This document shows, in pieces, positions 43,995-53,568 of a stretch of DNA of 64,000 bases; position 1 is the stretch's first letter, and each line of letters opens with the position of its first letter. The notes below the pieces were generated by a model. It was not told the DNA's origin, ran no database searches, and was given only the letters and a program-made list of their open reading frames with translations. Source of the DNA: Cytophagaceae bacterium (GTDB lineage: Bacteria > Bacteroidota > Bacteroidia > Cytophagales > JAIYAX01); contig JAIYAX010000006.1 in the NCBI GenBank assembly GCA_027488815.1, forward strand, positions 98,185 to 162,184, given 5' to 3'. Position numbers and translations under genes: made by a program.

Positions 43995-46163
43995 CTATCG
44001 GATCATCATCACAAAGCCCTTGATGGTTTTGTTTTCATAGCGTGCAAAGTAATAATAAGTTCCATCCGGTTCACCGCCACCATTCCATTGGAAGGTATCA
44101 TCAGTGGAATGAAAGACCAATCTGCCCCAGCGGTTGAAAATGGAGATTTCTTCAAATTGGCATTGATCCGGCAGGTAGTCAATTGAAAAACGGTCGTTTT
44201 TACCGTCTTGATTAGGTGAAATAAAATTAGGTTGCTCCTCACGCTCCGGTATATCAATTGGCTGAAAGTACAATCGTTTTTGATTCTTCAGGTTTTCACA
44301 ACTGAACTCTTGACCGACAAATTGAAATGCAAAAGGGACACTCGAAACATCAGTACAGCGGGGTGTCCAGGTAATTCTGGCGTACAGACTATCAAGCCGT
44401 ACCAATTGCTCGATCTTAAAGTTGGAAGGTACCTGACCCTGAATCCTTTGCCAGTTAAGTTGGATAGGATCAAAATCAGCATCTGTGAGGTATACCAGCT
44501 CTTCCAGAGGTTGGTCTATCTCGGCAAATACAATGCTATCCTCATCAGCTGCACCTATCCTACCGATGTCTGGTGCTTTATTCTCATATTCAAAATGAAA
44601 CGTATAAAAAAGTGTATCCAGACTTTCCAGGCAAGTCTGCTCTTCGAAAATCAGCATCAGCCTCATGCTGTCAAGTGAAAAAAACTGACACCCGGTACGA
44701 AAAAACATGGAGGCTACATAAGGAGTTTTCTCCCTATCGGGAAATATTAATATCCCGGTTTGTGAAATGTCAATGTCAGGTGAAAACAAGCGTATGCTCA
44801 CTGAATCCTGTTCAGGATCACTGACTGCCACATTAAGTGTAAAAAAGGCATTGTTCAGCAAGCTAACTTTCCCCTCTGGCACGTCAGGCAGTAAGGTTGG
44901 TTTTTGGTTGGTAATCGCATTTGTGATCAACACAAATCTGGCTGTATCTTTTAAGGTAAAGGGGCAACCCTGATCTTCCAGGATCAAGGATAGATTCAGA
45001 GTATCGAAAGAGGGAATACATCCGGCAAGACAAACATCAAGTTCTAAAGTATCGATCTGTGCTCCTGTATTTACAAGTACATTGTTTACAGGAATACTCA
45101 GTTGTAGGCCTGGGGAACCCGTTAGAAGCCCTCTTAAGGAAAGCAAAGTATTTGGATCAATGTCAGTGACATTCACAGAGAAGCAACGGCTGCTGTCTGT
45201 GATCGAGAGGGTGTCTGCAACAGCGTTGGCCTGTGCAAAATCATCATAAGCAATAGAGGGATGGGTGTTCAAACCGCATGCGATCACAAAAATCTGGAAC
45301 TCACGTCGTACTTCTCCTATTTTTTGTCCGGCTCTAAATTCTTCACAACGTACTGCGAAAACATACAGTCCAATTTGGCTAGGCCTAACCCTGATAATGC
45401 CAGCACTGTTTACCTGAAAACTGGGATTGCCGGGAATCATATTGTTCACCCCTAACCCGGGCTGAAAAATGATAAAAGGATAAGGGCCGGGTTGGACAAT
45501 AGGCGCAGGATTACTTACAGTGCTGAAGCCAGCAAGAGGAGAAACTAAACTATATACCAGTGAGTCGCCATCGGGATCATTGCCAGCTATACTGTACTCA
45601 AATAACTGATTAACACAGGCATAGTCCCTCACCGGAGGAAACAAAGAAGGTGAGGAGTTAAATACATCCGTCAAAAGATTGGTGGAGGCTGGGAACTCCA
45701 TGTAAAAAAGCTGTCCTGTAGCACCAGGTGCAATGATATTGCTAATTGCTCCATTTCTACAACACCGGTCCCAGGCGATATAATAACCTGCCTGTTGAAA
45801 GTAAACCCCAGGAGGGAAGCTTACTATAGCAGAATATAAAATCCGCTTGGTTGCAATGGAAGGAATTGCACAAAGCGGGTTGGTGTAAGGCACCTGACTC
45901 TCTGAATCGAAAGGTAGCACCAAATAATTAACAATGGAATTACTGCTTTTTGAGAAAACTCCAACCGTCACCGAGGGATCATTTGCTCCGGGATTTCCAT
46001 TGATCAGATCGAAATAAAGAATAAGGGATACCCGATAAGTAAACCCGCTGATTTGAGTACGCTCCAACTCTCCTCCGACGATATGAGTTGATCGTGCGGG
46101 TGAGGCCAATAACAGAAGTCCAAATATGAGCCCTGTAAGAAGATGAAGTCCAGCGCTTTTCAT
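43995..46163 (-). CDS. Gliding-motility CTERM (T9SS type B) secreted protein
   Basis: 722 aa with signal peptide (LLTGLIFGLLLLASPARS). It begins THIVGGELERTQISGFTYRVSLILYFD, a recurrent N-terminus of large Bacteroidota adhesin-like proteins, with Ig-like segments after it. The last 75 residues form the type B domain: PNFISPNQDGKNDRFSIDYL, ISIFNRWGRLVFHS, PDGTYYYFARYENKTIKGFVMMIR. Predicted T9SS-exported surface protein; function unknown. It ends 30 bp upstream of the acyltransferase start. Confidence 0.88.
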   Translation of the reverse strand: MKSAGLHLLTGLIFGLLLLASPARSTHIVGGELERTQISGFTYRVSLILYFDLINGNPGANDPSVTVGVFSKSSNSIVNYLVLPFDSESQVPYTNPLCAIPSIATKRILYSAIVSFPPGVYFQQAGYYIAWDRCCRNGAISNIIAPGATGQLFYMEFPASTNLLTDVFNSSPSLFPPVRDYACVNQLFEYSIAGNDPDGDSLVYSLVSPLAGFSTVSNPAPIVQPGPYPFIIFQPGLGVNNMIPGNPSFQVNSAGIIRVRPSQIGLYVFAVRCEEFRAGQKIGEVRREFQIFVIACGLNTHPSIAYDDFAQANAVADTLSITDSSRCFSVNVTDIDPNTLLSLRGLLTGSPGLQLSIPVNNVLVNTGAQIDTLELDVCLAGCIPSFDTLNLSLILEDQGCPFTLKDTARFVLITNAITNQKPTLLPDVPEGKVSLLNNAFFTLNVAVSDPEQDSVSIRLFSPDIDISQTGILIFPDREKTPYVASMFFRTGCQFFSLDSMRLMLIFEEQTCLESLDTLFYTFHFEYENKAPDIGRIGAADEDSIVFAEIDQPLEELVYLTDADFDPIQLNWQRIQGQVPSNFKIEQLVRLDSLYARITWTPRCTDVSSVPFAFQFVGQEFSCENLKNQKRLYFQPIDIPEREEQPNFISPNQDGKNDRFSIDYLPDQCQFEEISIFNRWGRLVFHSTDDTFQWNGGGEPDGTYYYFARYENKTIKGFVMMIR

Positions 46164-46237
46164 CAGGCTGAATATACTTTAGAATACAATTCCAGACAAT
46201 GCATTTTAATGCTTAGACAAGAATTGGTACAAAACGG

Positions 46238-47470
46238 CTACATCTGGAGCCATTTCACCCCTTTGATTAAGTCTTCGAAAGATTCCCGTTCTCTGATTAA
46301 ATGAGCCTGGCCATCTATGACCAGCACTTCCGGTGGGCGAAGCCTTGCGTTGTAATTGCTTGCCATGGTATAACAATAAGCCCCGGCATTGTAGAACGCC
46401 AGCAGGTCTCCTTCAGCGATCTCAGAAATTTTGCGGTTCCAGCCAAAGGTATCCGTTTCGCAGATGTAGCCTACTACGGTGTAGATTCTGGGTTGTGCTT
46501 CAGGCCTGGACACGTTTACTATATGGTGATACGCATCATAAAACATCGGCCTGATCAGGTGATTGAGCCCTGTCTCTACCCCGGCAAACAATGCGGCAGT
46601 GGTCTGTTTCAAAACATTTACTCGAGCTAGAAAAATGCCGGCTTCACTTACCAGGTACTTTCCAGGCTCAAACATGAGGGTCAGAGGCTTGCCGTAACTT
46701 TGGCAAAAGGCATTAAAACGATCCGAAAGCTTACTGCCTAATTCGTGTAAATCTGTCTCAATATCTCCCGGCTTATAAGGCACTTTGAACCCGCTGCCAA
46801 AGTCGAGAAACTGCAAATGAGGGAAAGATACCGCAGCTTCAAAAAGTATTTCAGCTCCCTGCAAAAAAACATCTGTATCGAGTATATCCGATCCGGTATG
46901 CATGTGAAGGCCCTCCACATGAATCGAATGTGCCTCAACGATTCTCAACAAATGAGGCATTTGGTAAATGGAAATGCCAAACTTAGAGTCAATATGTCCA
47001 ACACTGATTTTGGAGTTTCCTCCGGCCATGATATGTGGATTTAGCCGAATGCAAACCGGCACCCTGGACCCATAGGCATGCCCAAACTGCTCTAATATGG
47101 AGAGGTTGTCAATGTTTACATGCACTCCCAACTCCACCGCCTCGATGACCTCTTCAAATGAAACGCAATTGGGTGTGTAGACAATCTCCTCAGCCAGGAA
47201 ACCTGACATGAGACCCAACCTGACTTCCTGAATGGAAACTGTATCAAGTCCAGCCCCTAGCTTTCTAAAAAATTGTAGCACTGCCGGGTTGCTCAAAGCC
47301 TTGCAGGCATAGTTGATCTTAACACGGGTCGATGAAAATGCCTTTTGCATCCGCTCATACTGCCTTTGTATGACGGAGGAATCGTAGACATAAAGTGGGG
47401 TTCCAAATTGCTCAGCCAAAGCCAATACAGACAAACCTTGAATTTGGTATCCTTGATTTACTAATTCCAT
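46238..47470 (-). CDS. lysA: Diaminopimelate decarboxylase
   Basis: 410 aa, usual length. INYACKALSNPAVL holds the PLP-binding lysine, VEGLHMHTGSDI the PLP-phosphate loop His, FLDFGSGFKVPY the glycine loop, YICETDTFGWN the catalytic cysteine at the dimer interface, and GAYCYTMASNYN the C-terminal active-site segment. Last step of lysine synthesis (meso-DAP to lysine) in the cytoplasm. Stands alone; the other lysine genes are not near. Confidence 0.95.
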   Translation of the reverse strand: MELVNQGYQIQGLSVLALAEQFGTPLYVYDSSVIQRQYERMQKAFSSTRVKINYACKALSNPAVLQFFRKLGAGLDTVSIQEVRLGLMSGFLAEEIVYTPNCVSFEEVIEAVELGVHVNIDNLSILEQFGHAYGSRVPVCIRLNPHIMAGGNSKISVGHIDSKFGISIYQMPHLLRIVEAHSIHVEGLHMHTGSDILDTDVFLQGAEILFEAAVSFPHLQFLDFGSGFKVPYKPGDIETDLHELGSKLSDRFNAFCQSYGKPLTLMFEPGKYLVSEAGIFLARVNVLKQTTAALFAGVETGLNHLIRPMFYDAYHHIVNVSRPEAQPRIYTVVGYICETDTFGWNRKISEIAEGDLLAFYNAGAYCYTMASNYNARLRPPEVLVIDGQAHLIRERESFEDLIKGVKWLQM

Positions 47471-47673
47471 CTTTAATGAAGTGCTGATTTTTAATTCACC
47501 AGATCTTCTGCCTATACGTTAGGTAATCCAACTCACCAACAAGAAAAACAGAAGCTCTTTTACATCAAAGATAAGAGATCAAAATATAAAATTTTCATTC
47601 CTCTTTGTGGAGGAATGTCCAGTAATGGGAATAACTACCCCTGTAATTACCACAAAAAAGCTCGTTTTCAGGA
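47471..47673. other. Divergent intergenic region, no recognised element
   Basis: 203 bp between lysA and the plus-strand methyltransferase. AT-rich (near AAAATATAAAATTTTCATTC), with no perfect TAnnTTTG box and no clear RNA structure. Promoters for both genes should lie here. Confidence 0.5.
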
Positions 47674-47715
47674 TTGGAAGCAGAATTGAATAGGAATGGA
47701 AAACTCAATGTAAAG

Positions 47716-48543
47716 ATGAACAGCACCAGTATCAGGTTAGAATTTGGCAGATCTCAAACTTTCTCTTCCATCAGCATGGCACGTTTCCCCCTGCTTAGCC
47801 AGTGGGTGTATGGGTTATTTGGCTATACCAATATTGGAAATTGGGCCCGCTCAAAAGTTTTGATCAAAATCTTAAACCAAATCGAGCTGGGAGAAATGAA
47901 GCAAATACTTGATCTGGGCTGTGGTAGAGGAGAATTTGCTACGATGATCGCCGAGGGGGTTCCTCAGGCGCATGTTACTGCTCTTGATATCAGACTGCAT
48001 ACAGTGGCCCGACTCAACAGGGTGATAAAACATATGGGGCTTAACAACCTCTCAACCTTTTTGGGTCGCCTTGAGCAAGTGCCACCAATGAGAAAATTCG
48101 ACTTTATCTACTCGGTTGATGTGTTTGAACATATACTCGAAGAAGAAATGCCCTTTGCGGCAGCCTACGAGCGACTAAAGCCGGGAGGCTACCTGCTGGT
48201 AAAAATGCCTTCAAAACACCAATTGACTATTATGCCTTCATCCTGGTTTTCGGAGCATGAAGACTGGCTTAAGGAAGAGCATATAGGTCAGGTTTATGAA
48301 CTAGATGACCTGGAAAAAAGATTTAAATCTGAAGGTTTTGAACCGGTTTACAGTGCATATGCAGATGGCTTTTGGGCAAGATTGGCCTGGGAAATTGCCT
48401 ACCTGGCTAAAAAAGGAGGAAAAGTTACCCAACTTCTGAGCCTGCCATTTTGCAAGGCTCTGGTGATGATTGATCAACTATTTCCGGTCAGAAAAAAAGG
48501 AAATACCATTCAGGTGATTGGGAGAAAACCTTTTGATCAGTAG
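47716..48543 (+). CDS. Class I SAM-dependent methyltransferase
   Basis: About 275 aa from ATG 47716; the track start is a TTG 14 codons earlier. Motif I is ILDLGCGRGEFATMIAEG and motif II/III YSVDVFEHILEEEMPF, followed by LKPGGYLLVKMPSKH. A methyltransferase of small molecules or lipids/sugars; substrate unknown. Ends 7 bp into the convergent purF-like gene. Confidence 0.82.
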   Translation: MNSTSIRLEFGRSQTFSSISMARFPLLSQWVYGLFGYTNIGNWARSKVLIKILNQIELGEMKQILDLGCGRGEFATMIAEGVPQAHVTALDIRLHTVARLNRVIKHMGLNNLSTFLGRLEQVPPMRKFDFIYSVDVFEHILEEEMPFAAAYERLKPGGYLLVKMPSKHQLTIMPSSWFSEHEDWLKEEHIGQVYELDDLEKRFKSEGFEPVYSAYADGFWARLAWEIAYLAKKGGKVTQLLSLPFCKALVMIDQLFPVRKKGNTIQVIGRKPFDQ

Positions 48544-50429
48544 GCCCTTACCGTTTTACCTTCCATGAAATTGACGAAAGCCTTGTTTACCACAGCATAG
48601 CCACCTGGTGTAGGGTAATCACCGGTAAAATACCAGTCTCCGCTATGCCGGGGGCAAGCATCATGTAGGCTTTCTACTGATTGATACACAACAGAAACCT
48701 CGGCTTTGATGCTTGGGGGTTTGATCATTCGGGCGATTTCTTCTGAAATCTGCTCATCGGTGAAATGCTCATACAACTGCTTCACGTAGTTTTTCTCCCG
48801 TGCTTCTCCTGTTGCCAATCCTGCTACACATCGGGTATACACGTCTTCAAGCTCATTTTCTCCGCCATTCTGCCTCAGCAAATTGAGCATTGCCCTGAAT
48901 GCGATGAAATCCTTAAGCCTTGACATGTCGATACCGTAGCAATCCGGATACCTGATCTGTGGTGCCGAAGAAACAATGACAATCTTCTTTGGCTCTAACC
49001 TATCCAGCATCGTAAGTATGCTCTTTTCCAATGTAGTACCTCGTACAATGCTGTCATCGATGATCACCAGTGTGTCTTCCCGCTTTTGAATCACCTCGTA
49101 AGTTGTATCATAAACATGTGCCACCATATCATCACGATGTCGGTCATCCGTAATGAATGTTCTCAACTTAGCGTCTTTGATCACCAGTTTCTCAACTCTT
49201 GGCCGAAAGGATAATGCCTTCTTGAGCCCCTCGCCTTTTACTTTATTTTCTTCGATCAATCTGTGACGAAGGGAAACCAAATGCTCCTCTAGGCCTTGAA
49301 TTAGTCCCAGAAAAGCTGTTTCTGCCGTGTTAGGTATGTAACTGAACACGGTATGCTCTAGATCATAATTTATCGCATCCAACACATGAGGAGTAAGCTT
49401 ATATCCCAGCATTTTGCGCTCACGATAAATCTCCGGGTCGGACCCTCTTGAAAAATAAATGCGTTCAAAAGAGCAGGATTTCTTTTCACCGGGAGGGGTA
49501 AATTCTTTAACTCCATAATCACCATCTCTGCCTATGATGAGTGCACAGCCGGGACTTAGCTCCTGAATGGCATCGTACTCTGCATTGAAGGCTGTTTTAA
49601 TGGCCGACTTCTCCGAAGCAGCGACGATTACTTCGTCATTGACATAAAAATAGGCGGGTCTAATTCCATTAGGGTCTCTGGCAACAAAGCCTGCTCCATT
49701 CCCTGTCATGCCCACCATGGTATAGCCACCATCAAAATCTCTGGCCGAACGGTGTAGCACACGGGCCAAATCCATTCGATCGGCGATGATCTCCGACATT
49801 TCCTGATTGCTAAACTGTTCTTTGAACTCATTGAACAGTCGCTGATTTTCTTCATCTAAAAAGTGACCTATTTTCTCAAGTACCGTCACTGTATCGATTT
49901 TCTCTTTGGGATGCTGCCCAAGCTCAACCAGTTTGTTGAACTGCTCATCCACATTGGTCATGTTGAAGTTTCCGGCAAGAACAAGGTTCCGTGATCTCCA
50001 GTTATTCTGCCGCAGAAAAGGGTGGCAGTTTTCAATGGCATTTTCACCAAATGTCCCATAACGTAGATGCCCAAGAAATACTTCTCCTGAAAAAGCACAG
50101 TTTTCCTGTAGCCACTCGGCATCGAAGTATTGCTCTTTGTTTTGCTTATAGGCTTTCTTGAACTTCTTATTGATTTTGGCAAAAATGTCTTGCAGAGGCT
50201 GTTGCTCCACCGACCTGTACCTGCTGATATACCTCTTGCCTGGTTTTACTTTGATCTTAATATTGGCAACTCCGGCACCATCCTGTCCTCTGTTATGCTG
50301 CTTCTCCATGAGCAAATACAGCCTGTTAATCCCATAAAGCGGGGTCCTGTATTTGTCAATGTAGTATTGTAAGGGCTTGCGCAGTCGCAAAAAGGCGATG
50401 CCGCATTCATGCTTGATGGAGTCGCTCAT
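48537..50429 (-). CDS. purF: Amidophosphoribosyltransferase-family protein (large PurF form)
   Basis: 630 aa, about 120 longer than E. coli PurF, a form common in Bacteroidota. The class II glutaminase starts at Cys9 after a short propeptide (HECGIAFLRL); HNRGQDGAGVA and HLRYGTFGENA follow. The phosphoribosyltransferase part has VIIDDSIVRGTT, the PRPP motif. PurF makes phosphoribosylamine, first step of purine synthesis. A second, shorter PurF usually coexists in these bacteria, so this copy may have a paralogous role; gene symbol is provisional. Confidence 0.85.
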   Translation of the reverse strand: MSDSIKHECGIAFLRLRKPLQYYIDKYRTPLYGINRLYLLMEKQHNRGQDGAGVANIKIKVKPGKRYISRYRSVEQQPLQDIFAKINKKFKKAYKQNKEQYFDAEWLQENCAFSGEVFLGHLRYGTFGENAIENCHPFLRQNNWRSRNLVLAGNFNMTNVDEQFNKLVELGQHPKEKIDTVTVLEKIGHFLDEENQRLFNEFKEQFSNQEMSEIIADRMDLARVLHRSARDFDGGYTMVGMTGNGAGFVARDPNGIRPAYFYVNDEVIVAASEKSAIKTAFNAEYDAIQELSPGCALIIGRDGDYGVKEFTPPGEKKSCSFERIYFSRGSDPEIYRERKMLGYKLTPHVLDAINYDLEHTVFSYIPNTAETAFLGLIQGLEEHLVSLRHRLIEENKVKGEGLKKALSFRPRVEKLVIKDAKLRTFITDDRHRDDMVAHVYDTTYEVIQKREDTLVIIDDSIVRGTTLEKSILTMLDRLEPKKIVIVSSAPQIRYPDCYGIDMSRLKDFIAFRAMLNLLRQNGGENELEDVYTRCVAGLATGEAREKNYVKQLYEHFTDEQISEEIARMIKPPSIKAEVSVVYQSVESLHDACPRHSGDWYFTGDYPTPGGYAVVNKAFVNFMEGKTVRAY

Positions 50430-50436
50430 CTTAAAA

Positions 50437-50444
50437 CAAAGGTA
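50437..50444 (-). promoter_or_regulatory. -7 box TACCTTTG of the purF-like gene, 7 nt from the ATG
   Basis: Perfect match on the minus strand, TTTTAAG then ATG 50429. A T-rich stretch lies at the -33 distance. Confidence 0.6.
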
Positions 50445-50478
50445 CGTTTATCCTTAAGCAGAAAAAAGACCTGAATGC

Positions 50479-51921
50479 TCAAAACCATACACCCGGAAAA
50501 AAGAAGAATAGCAGTATAGCCAGGGCTAAAACCAGCCAAAGTGATTTCACCGTCCATGGACTATCGGAAAGCTGACTTTGGGAGCACTCATTTTTAATAA
50601 ACCCAAAGTAAAAAGGTCTCAGATAGTAAAACAAAGCGGGTAAGGTATTGAGCACTGAACCTGCTAAAACCCACCACCAAAGCCCTGCCTGAGGCCCGTT
50701 TAAATACTCAAACAACTCCGTGAACAGAAAGAACTTCGCAAAAAAGCCCATAGTCAATGGCAGTCCGGTAAGACTCATAAAGGCCACCAGCAGCATCAGA
50801 CCATCAAAAAGCCCCGAACTCCTCTGGAAACTCCAGGTGGTCATTTCTGCACCAAGGGCAGGTCCTAGCCGCTGATAAACTGCCCAGGCCAGCCATTTAC
50901 CCAATACCACTGAAATGAGGTAAAAAACAAGGATTTTAAGACTGTCCCCAGTAGTCGCTAAAATCAAAGCCAGCCACAAAAAACCACTTTGAGAAACCGA
51001 GGAGAAAGCCATCATTCTCCTGAAGTTCAATGCCCTGAAAGCTCCGAAGTTCCCTAATGTCATCACGACAACCGCAAACAATGCCAGCCAGACCTGTACC
51101 CATCCTTCCATTGGGCCTGAATGAAGGTATCGGTAGGCAGCTGCTATTCCTGCAATCTTGGAAACTGTTGAAAAAAGGAGGATTACGGTGGTGTTGCCGG
51201 ATTGATACACATCTGGAGCCCACCAATGCAAAGGCCACATGCTTAACTTAAAAACAAAGCCTGCCAGGCTAAGTAAAAAACCTGTCAGAAGTAATGGGTT
51301 TGAGGATTGCATGATGACCTGCAAAAGCGAAGAATAATGCAGGCTACCACTAAAGGCAAACATAATGGAAAAGCCAAACAGCATCATCGCACTGCTTGTA
51401 GCTCCCTGGATGAAGAATTTAAGTGCAGCTTCAGACCGTTCCTCCACAGGAATCTTCAGCCCTGCCGGGTGTAGTAAAATAAGGTAGGAAGATAAAGAAA
51501 GTAGCTCCAGTGCGAGATAGGCCGTAAGCAAGTGAGAAGCATAGGCCAGAAACAATGCTCCCATAACAAATCCGATCAGGATCAACGGGAAATAAGTGCC
51601 AATACTATCTTCCTTAGGGGCAAAAAACCAAACTAATCCAGTGGTTACTACAATCAACACAGCAAACTGAATACTTGCCTGATCAACTTGCCAGCCTTCC
51701 CAGAAATAACTTCCAAAACGACAGTTGCACTGGTATGCGATGAGTATGGCTATAAACAGTAAAGCCAGGGCATAGATCTTGCCCCATGTCACGGTTGTGG
51801 CCTTGCTTTTGAAGAATAAAGCCTGAATTAGCGAAATCAAAAAAAGAAAGACGATAGCAGCCTCCGGCAGTAAGGCAGGCAAGTCGGTAAGCAAGGATTG
51901 GATCAGCCGATCAGCATTCAT
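50479..51921 (-). CDS. nuoN: NADH-quinone oxidoreductase subunit N
   Basis: 480 aa, about 14 membrane helices, one of the three antiporter-like subunits of complex I. Motifs LALELLSLSSYLILL (membrane Glu), FKLSMWPLHWWAPDVYQSG (Lys and helix break) and MAFSSVSQSGFLW are diagnostic. Last gene of the nuoI-N block; its ATG overlaps the nuoM stop (ATGA). Function is proton pumping in the membrane arm. Confidence 0.95.
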   Translation of the reverse strand: MNADRLIQSLLTDLPALLPEAAIVFLFLISLIQALFFKSKATTVTWGKIYALALLFIAILIAYQCNCRFGSYFWEGWQVDQASIQFAVLIVVTTGLVWFFAPKEDSIGTYFPLILIGFVMGALFLAYASHLLTAYLALELLSLSSYLILLHPAGLKIPVEERSEAALKFFIQGATSSAMMLFGFSIMFAFSGSLHYSSLLQVIMQSSNPLLLTGFLLSLAGFVFKLSMWPLHWWAPDVYQSGNTTVILLFSTVSKIAGIAAAYRYLHSGPMEGWVQVWLALFAVVVMTLGNFGAFRALNFRRMMAFSSVSQSGFLWLALILATTGDSLKILVFYLISVVLGKWLAWAVYQRLGPALGAEMTTWSFQRSSGLFDGLMLLVAFMSLTGLPLTMGFFAKFFLFTELFEYLNGPQAGLWWWVLAGSVLNTLPALFYYLRPFYFGFIKNECSQSQLSDSPWTVKSLWLVLALAILLFFFFPGVWF

Positions 51922-53564
51922 GGGGTCAGTGATGGCATGGATGCTGAATTCATCAAAGCAAAAAACCAGTCTGATCCGGCCTGAAGAGGATCAAGCCACA
52001 ATGATGGAAACAAACCAGCCAACAATGAAAAAAATACCAAAGGGAAAAAAATCAGCTTATCCTGCAATCCGGGTGCTTTAAACCTGGTAATCTCTTCGGT
52101 CACCACATTGAAGTAGGGTCCAAAAAACAGTCTTTGTAAGGCCCAGATGAAATATCCGGCACCTACCAGCAAGCCCGCTAAAGCCAGCACCGGAACCCAT
52201 AGACCAAAAATCGGCAAGGGCCCGGTAGCCGCTGAAAAGGCTCCTGTGAGCACTAAAAATTCGGCTACAAATGCGGAAAACCCGGGTAGACCTAATGAGG
52301 CAAAAAACAATAAGACAGCCAAGGCTGTAAAGCCCGGAGAGCGATGAAACAAGCCCCCCAACCCTGATATTTCTCTTGTTCCGGCTTGCTCCTTGACAAC
52401 ACCGGCGATTAAAAACAGACCTGCACTCAAAAGACCATGGCTTAGCATTTGAAACACCGCTCCGGAGAAACCCACTGAACTCCCTGTCGACAAGCCAAGT
52501 AATACAAAACCCATATGTGAAACCGAGGCATAGGCAATCATGGCCTTCAGGTCATTTTGTGCCAAGGCAACCCATGCCGTGTATAAAATGGCCACTGCTC
52601 CCAAGGCTGCCAGGATGTGGGCATTGGCCATAGCAACATCCGGAAACAAGCCAAAAGAAAGCCTCATTAAACCAAAAGCCCCCACTTTGAGAAGTACGCC
52701 TGCCAATAGAACAGAGACTGGAGTAGCGGCCTCAACATGTGCATCAGGTAACCAGGTATGAAATGGAACAGCAGGCAGTTTAATCAGCAAACCAATGCTC
52801 AGGAGCCAAAATGCGACTTCACGTACGCTTAAGCCGGCGAAAAGTACCTGATCACTCATCACCACTGCATCCTTAAGGTAGTTCCCCTTTTGCATAAGTA
52901 CACGCAGATCAAGGCTATGTACCACAACACCACCTGTATACTCCGGTTGCGCCAGTGTCGATGACAGCAAAAGTAATACGAGCACTCCAAGGACAAGCAA
53001 AGAGCCAAAAAGGGTGTAAAGGAAAAATTTAATACTGGCATAATGCCTCCTTGGCCCTCCCCAAATTCCGATCAGGAAATACATCGGCAGCAGCATGAAT
53101 TCGAAAAAGAGGAAAAAAAGAAAGAGATCTAATGACAGAAAACAGCCCATTACGGAGGCGTTCAAGACCAGGAATAGCAGGAAATAAGACTTGACTTTCT
53201 CATTCAGCTTCCAGGAAGAAAGGGCTGCAACAAAAAACACCAAAGAGGACATCCAAACCAACAGCATGGCAGATGCATCAGCTCCGATATGATAGTTTAT
53301 CTGGATGGCAGACTGATGACCAAGACTCAGTTCAATCCAGGGCAAATGCGTTTGAAAGAGGAGAATGGATTCAAATCCACCTGAATATTTCACTTCTGAC
53401 CATCCTACCATTAGCCATAGCCAGGTGCTTAGAAAAAACTGAATGAGGCAAAGCAATACCACCGCTGCTCTGAACACATTTTTTCGCTCTGCCGAGACGG
53501 GGATCAAGCCCAGGGCTAAAACAAGCGGAAGAAAGATAAAGGCATTGAGTACTATTTTCTCCAT
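51918..53564 (-). CDS. nuoM: NADH-quinone oxidoreductase subunit M
   Basis: 548 aa, about 14 helices. Characteristic FLFFFEFMLLPMYFLIGIWG, KLPAVPFHTWLPDAHVEA (conserved Lys and helix break) and IAYASVSHMGFVLLG are present. Antiporter-like membrane subunit of complex I. Starts 4 bp after nuoL ends. Confidence 0.96.
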   Translation of the reverse strand: MEKIVLNAFIFLPLVLALGLIPVSAERKNVFRAAVVLLCLIQFFLSTWLWLMVGWSEVKYSGGFESILLFQTHLPWIELSLGHQSAIQINYHIGADASAMLLVWMSSLVFFVAALSSWKLNEKVKSYFLLFLVLNASVMGCFLSLDLFLFFLFFEFMLLPMYFLIGIWGGPRRHYASIKFFLYTLFGSLLVLGVLVLLLLSSTLAQPEYTGGVVVHSLDLRVLMQKGNYLKDAVVMSDQVLFAGLSVREVAFWLLSIGLLIKLPAVPFHTWLPDAHVEAATPVSVLLAGVLLKVGAFGLMRLSFGLFPDVAMANAHILAALGAVAILYTAWVALAQNDLKAMIAYASVSHMGFVLLGLSTGSSVGFSGAVFQMLSHGLLSAGLFLIAGVVKEQAGTREISGLGGLFHRSPGFTALAVLLFFASLGLPGFSAFVAEFLVLTGAFSAATGPLPIFGLWVPVLALAGLLVGAGYFIWALQRLFFGPYFNVVTEEITRFKAPGLQDKLIFFPLVFFSLLAGLFPSLWLDPLQAGSDWFFALMNSASMPSLTP

Positions 53565-53568
53565 TTGA

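Noticed and set aside
47471-47673. Lysine riboswitch upstream of lysA
   Set aside because: No long paired structure or conserved L-box sequence was recognised, and the gap is short and AT-rich.
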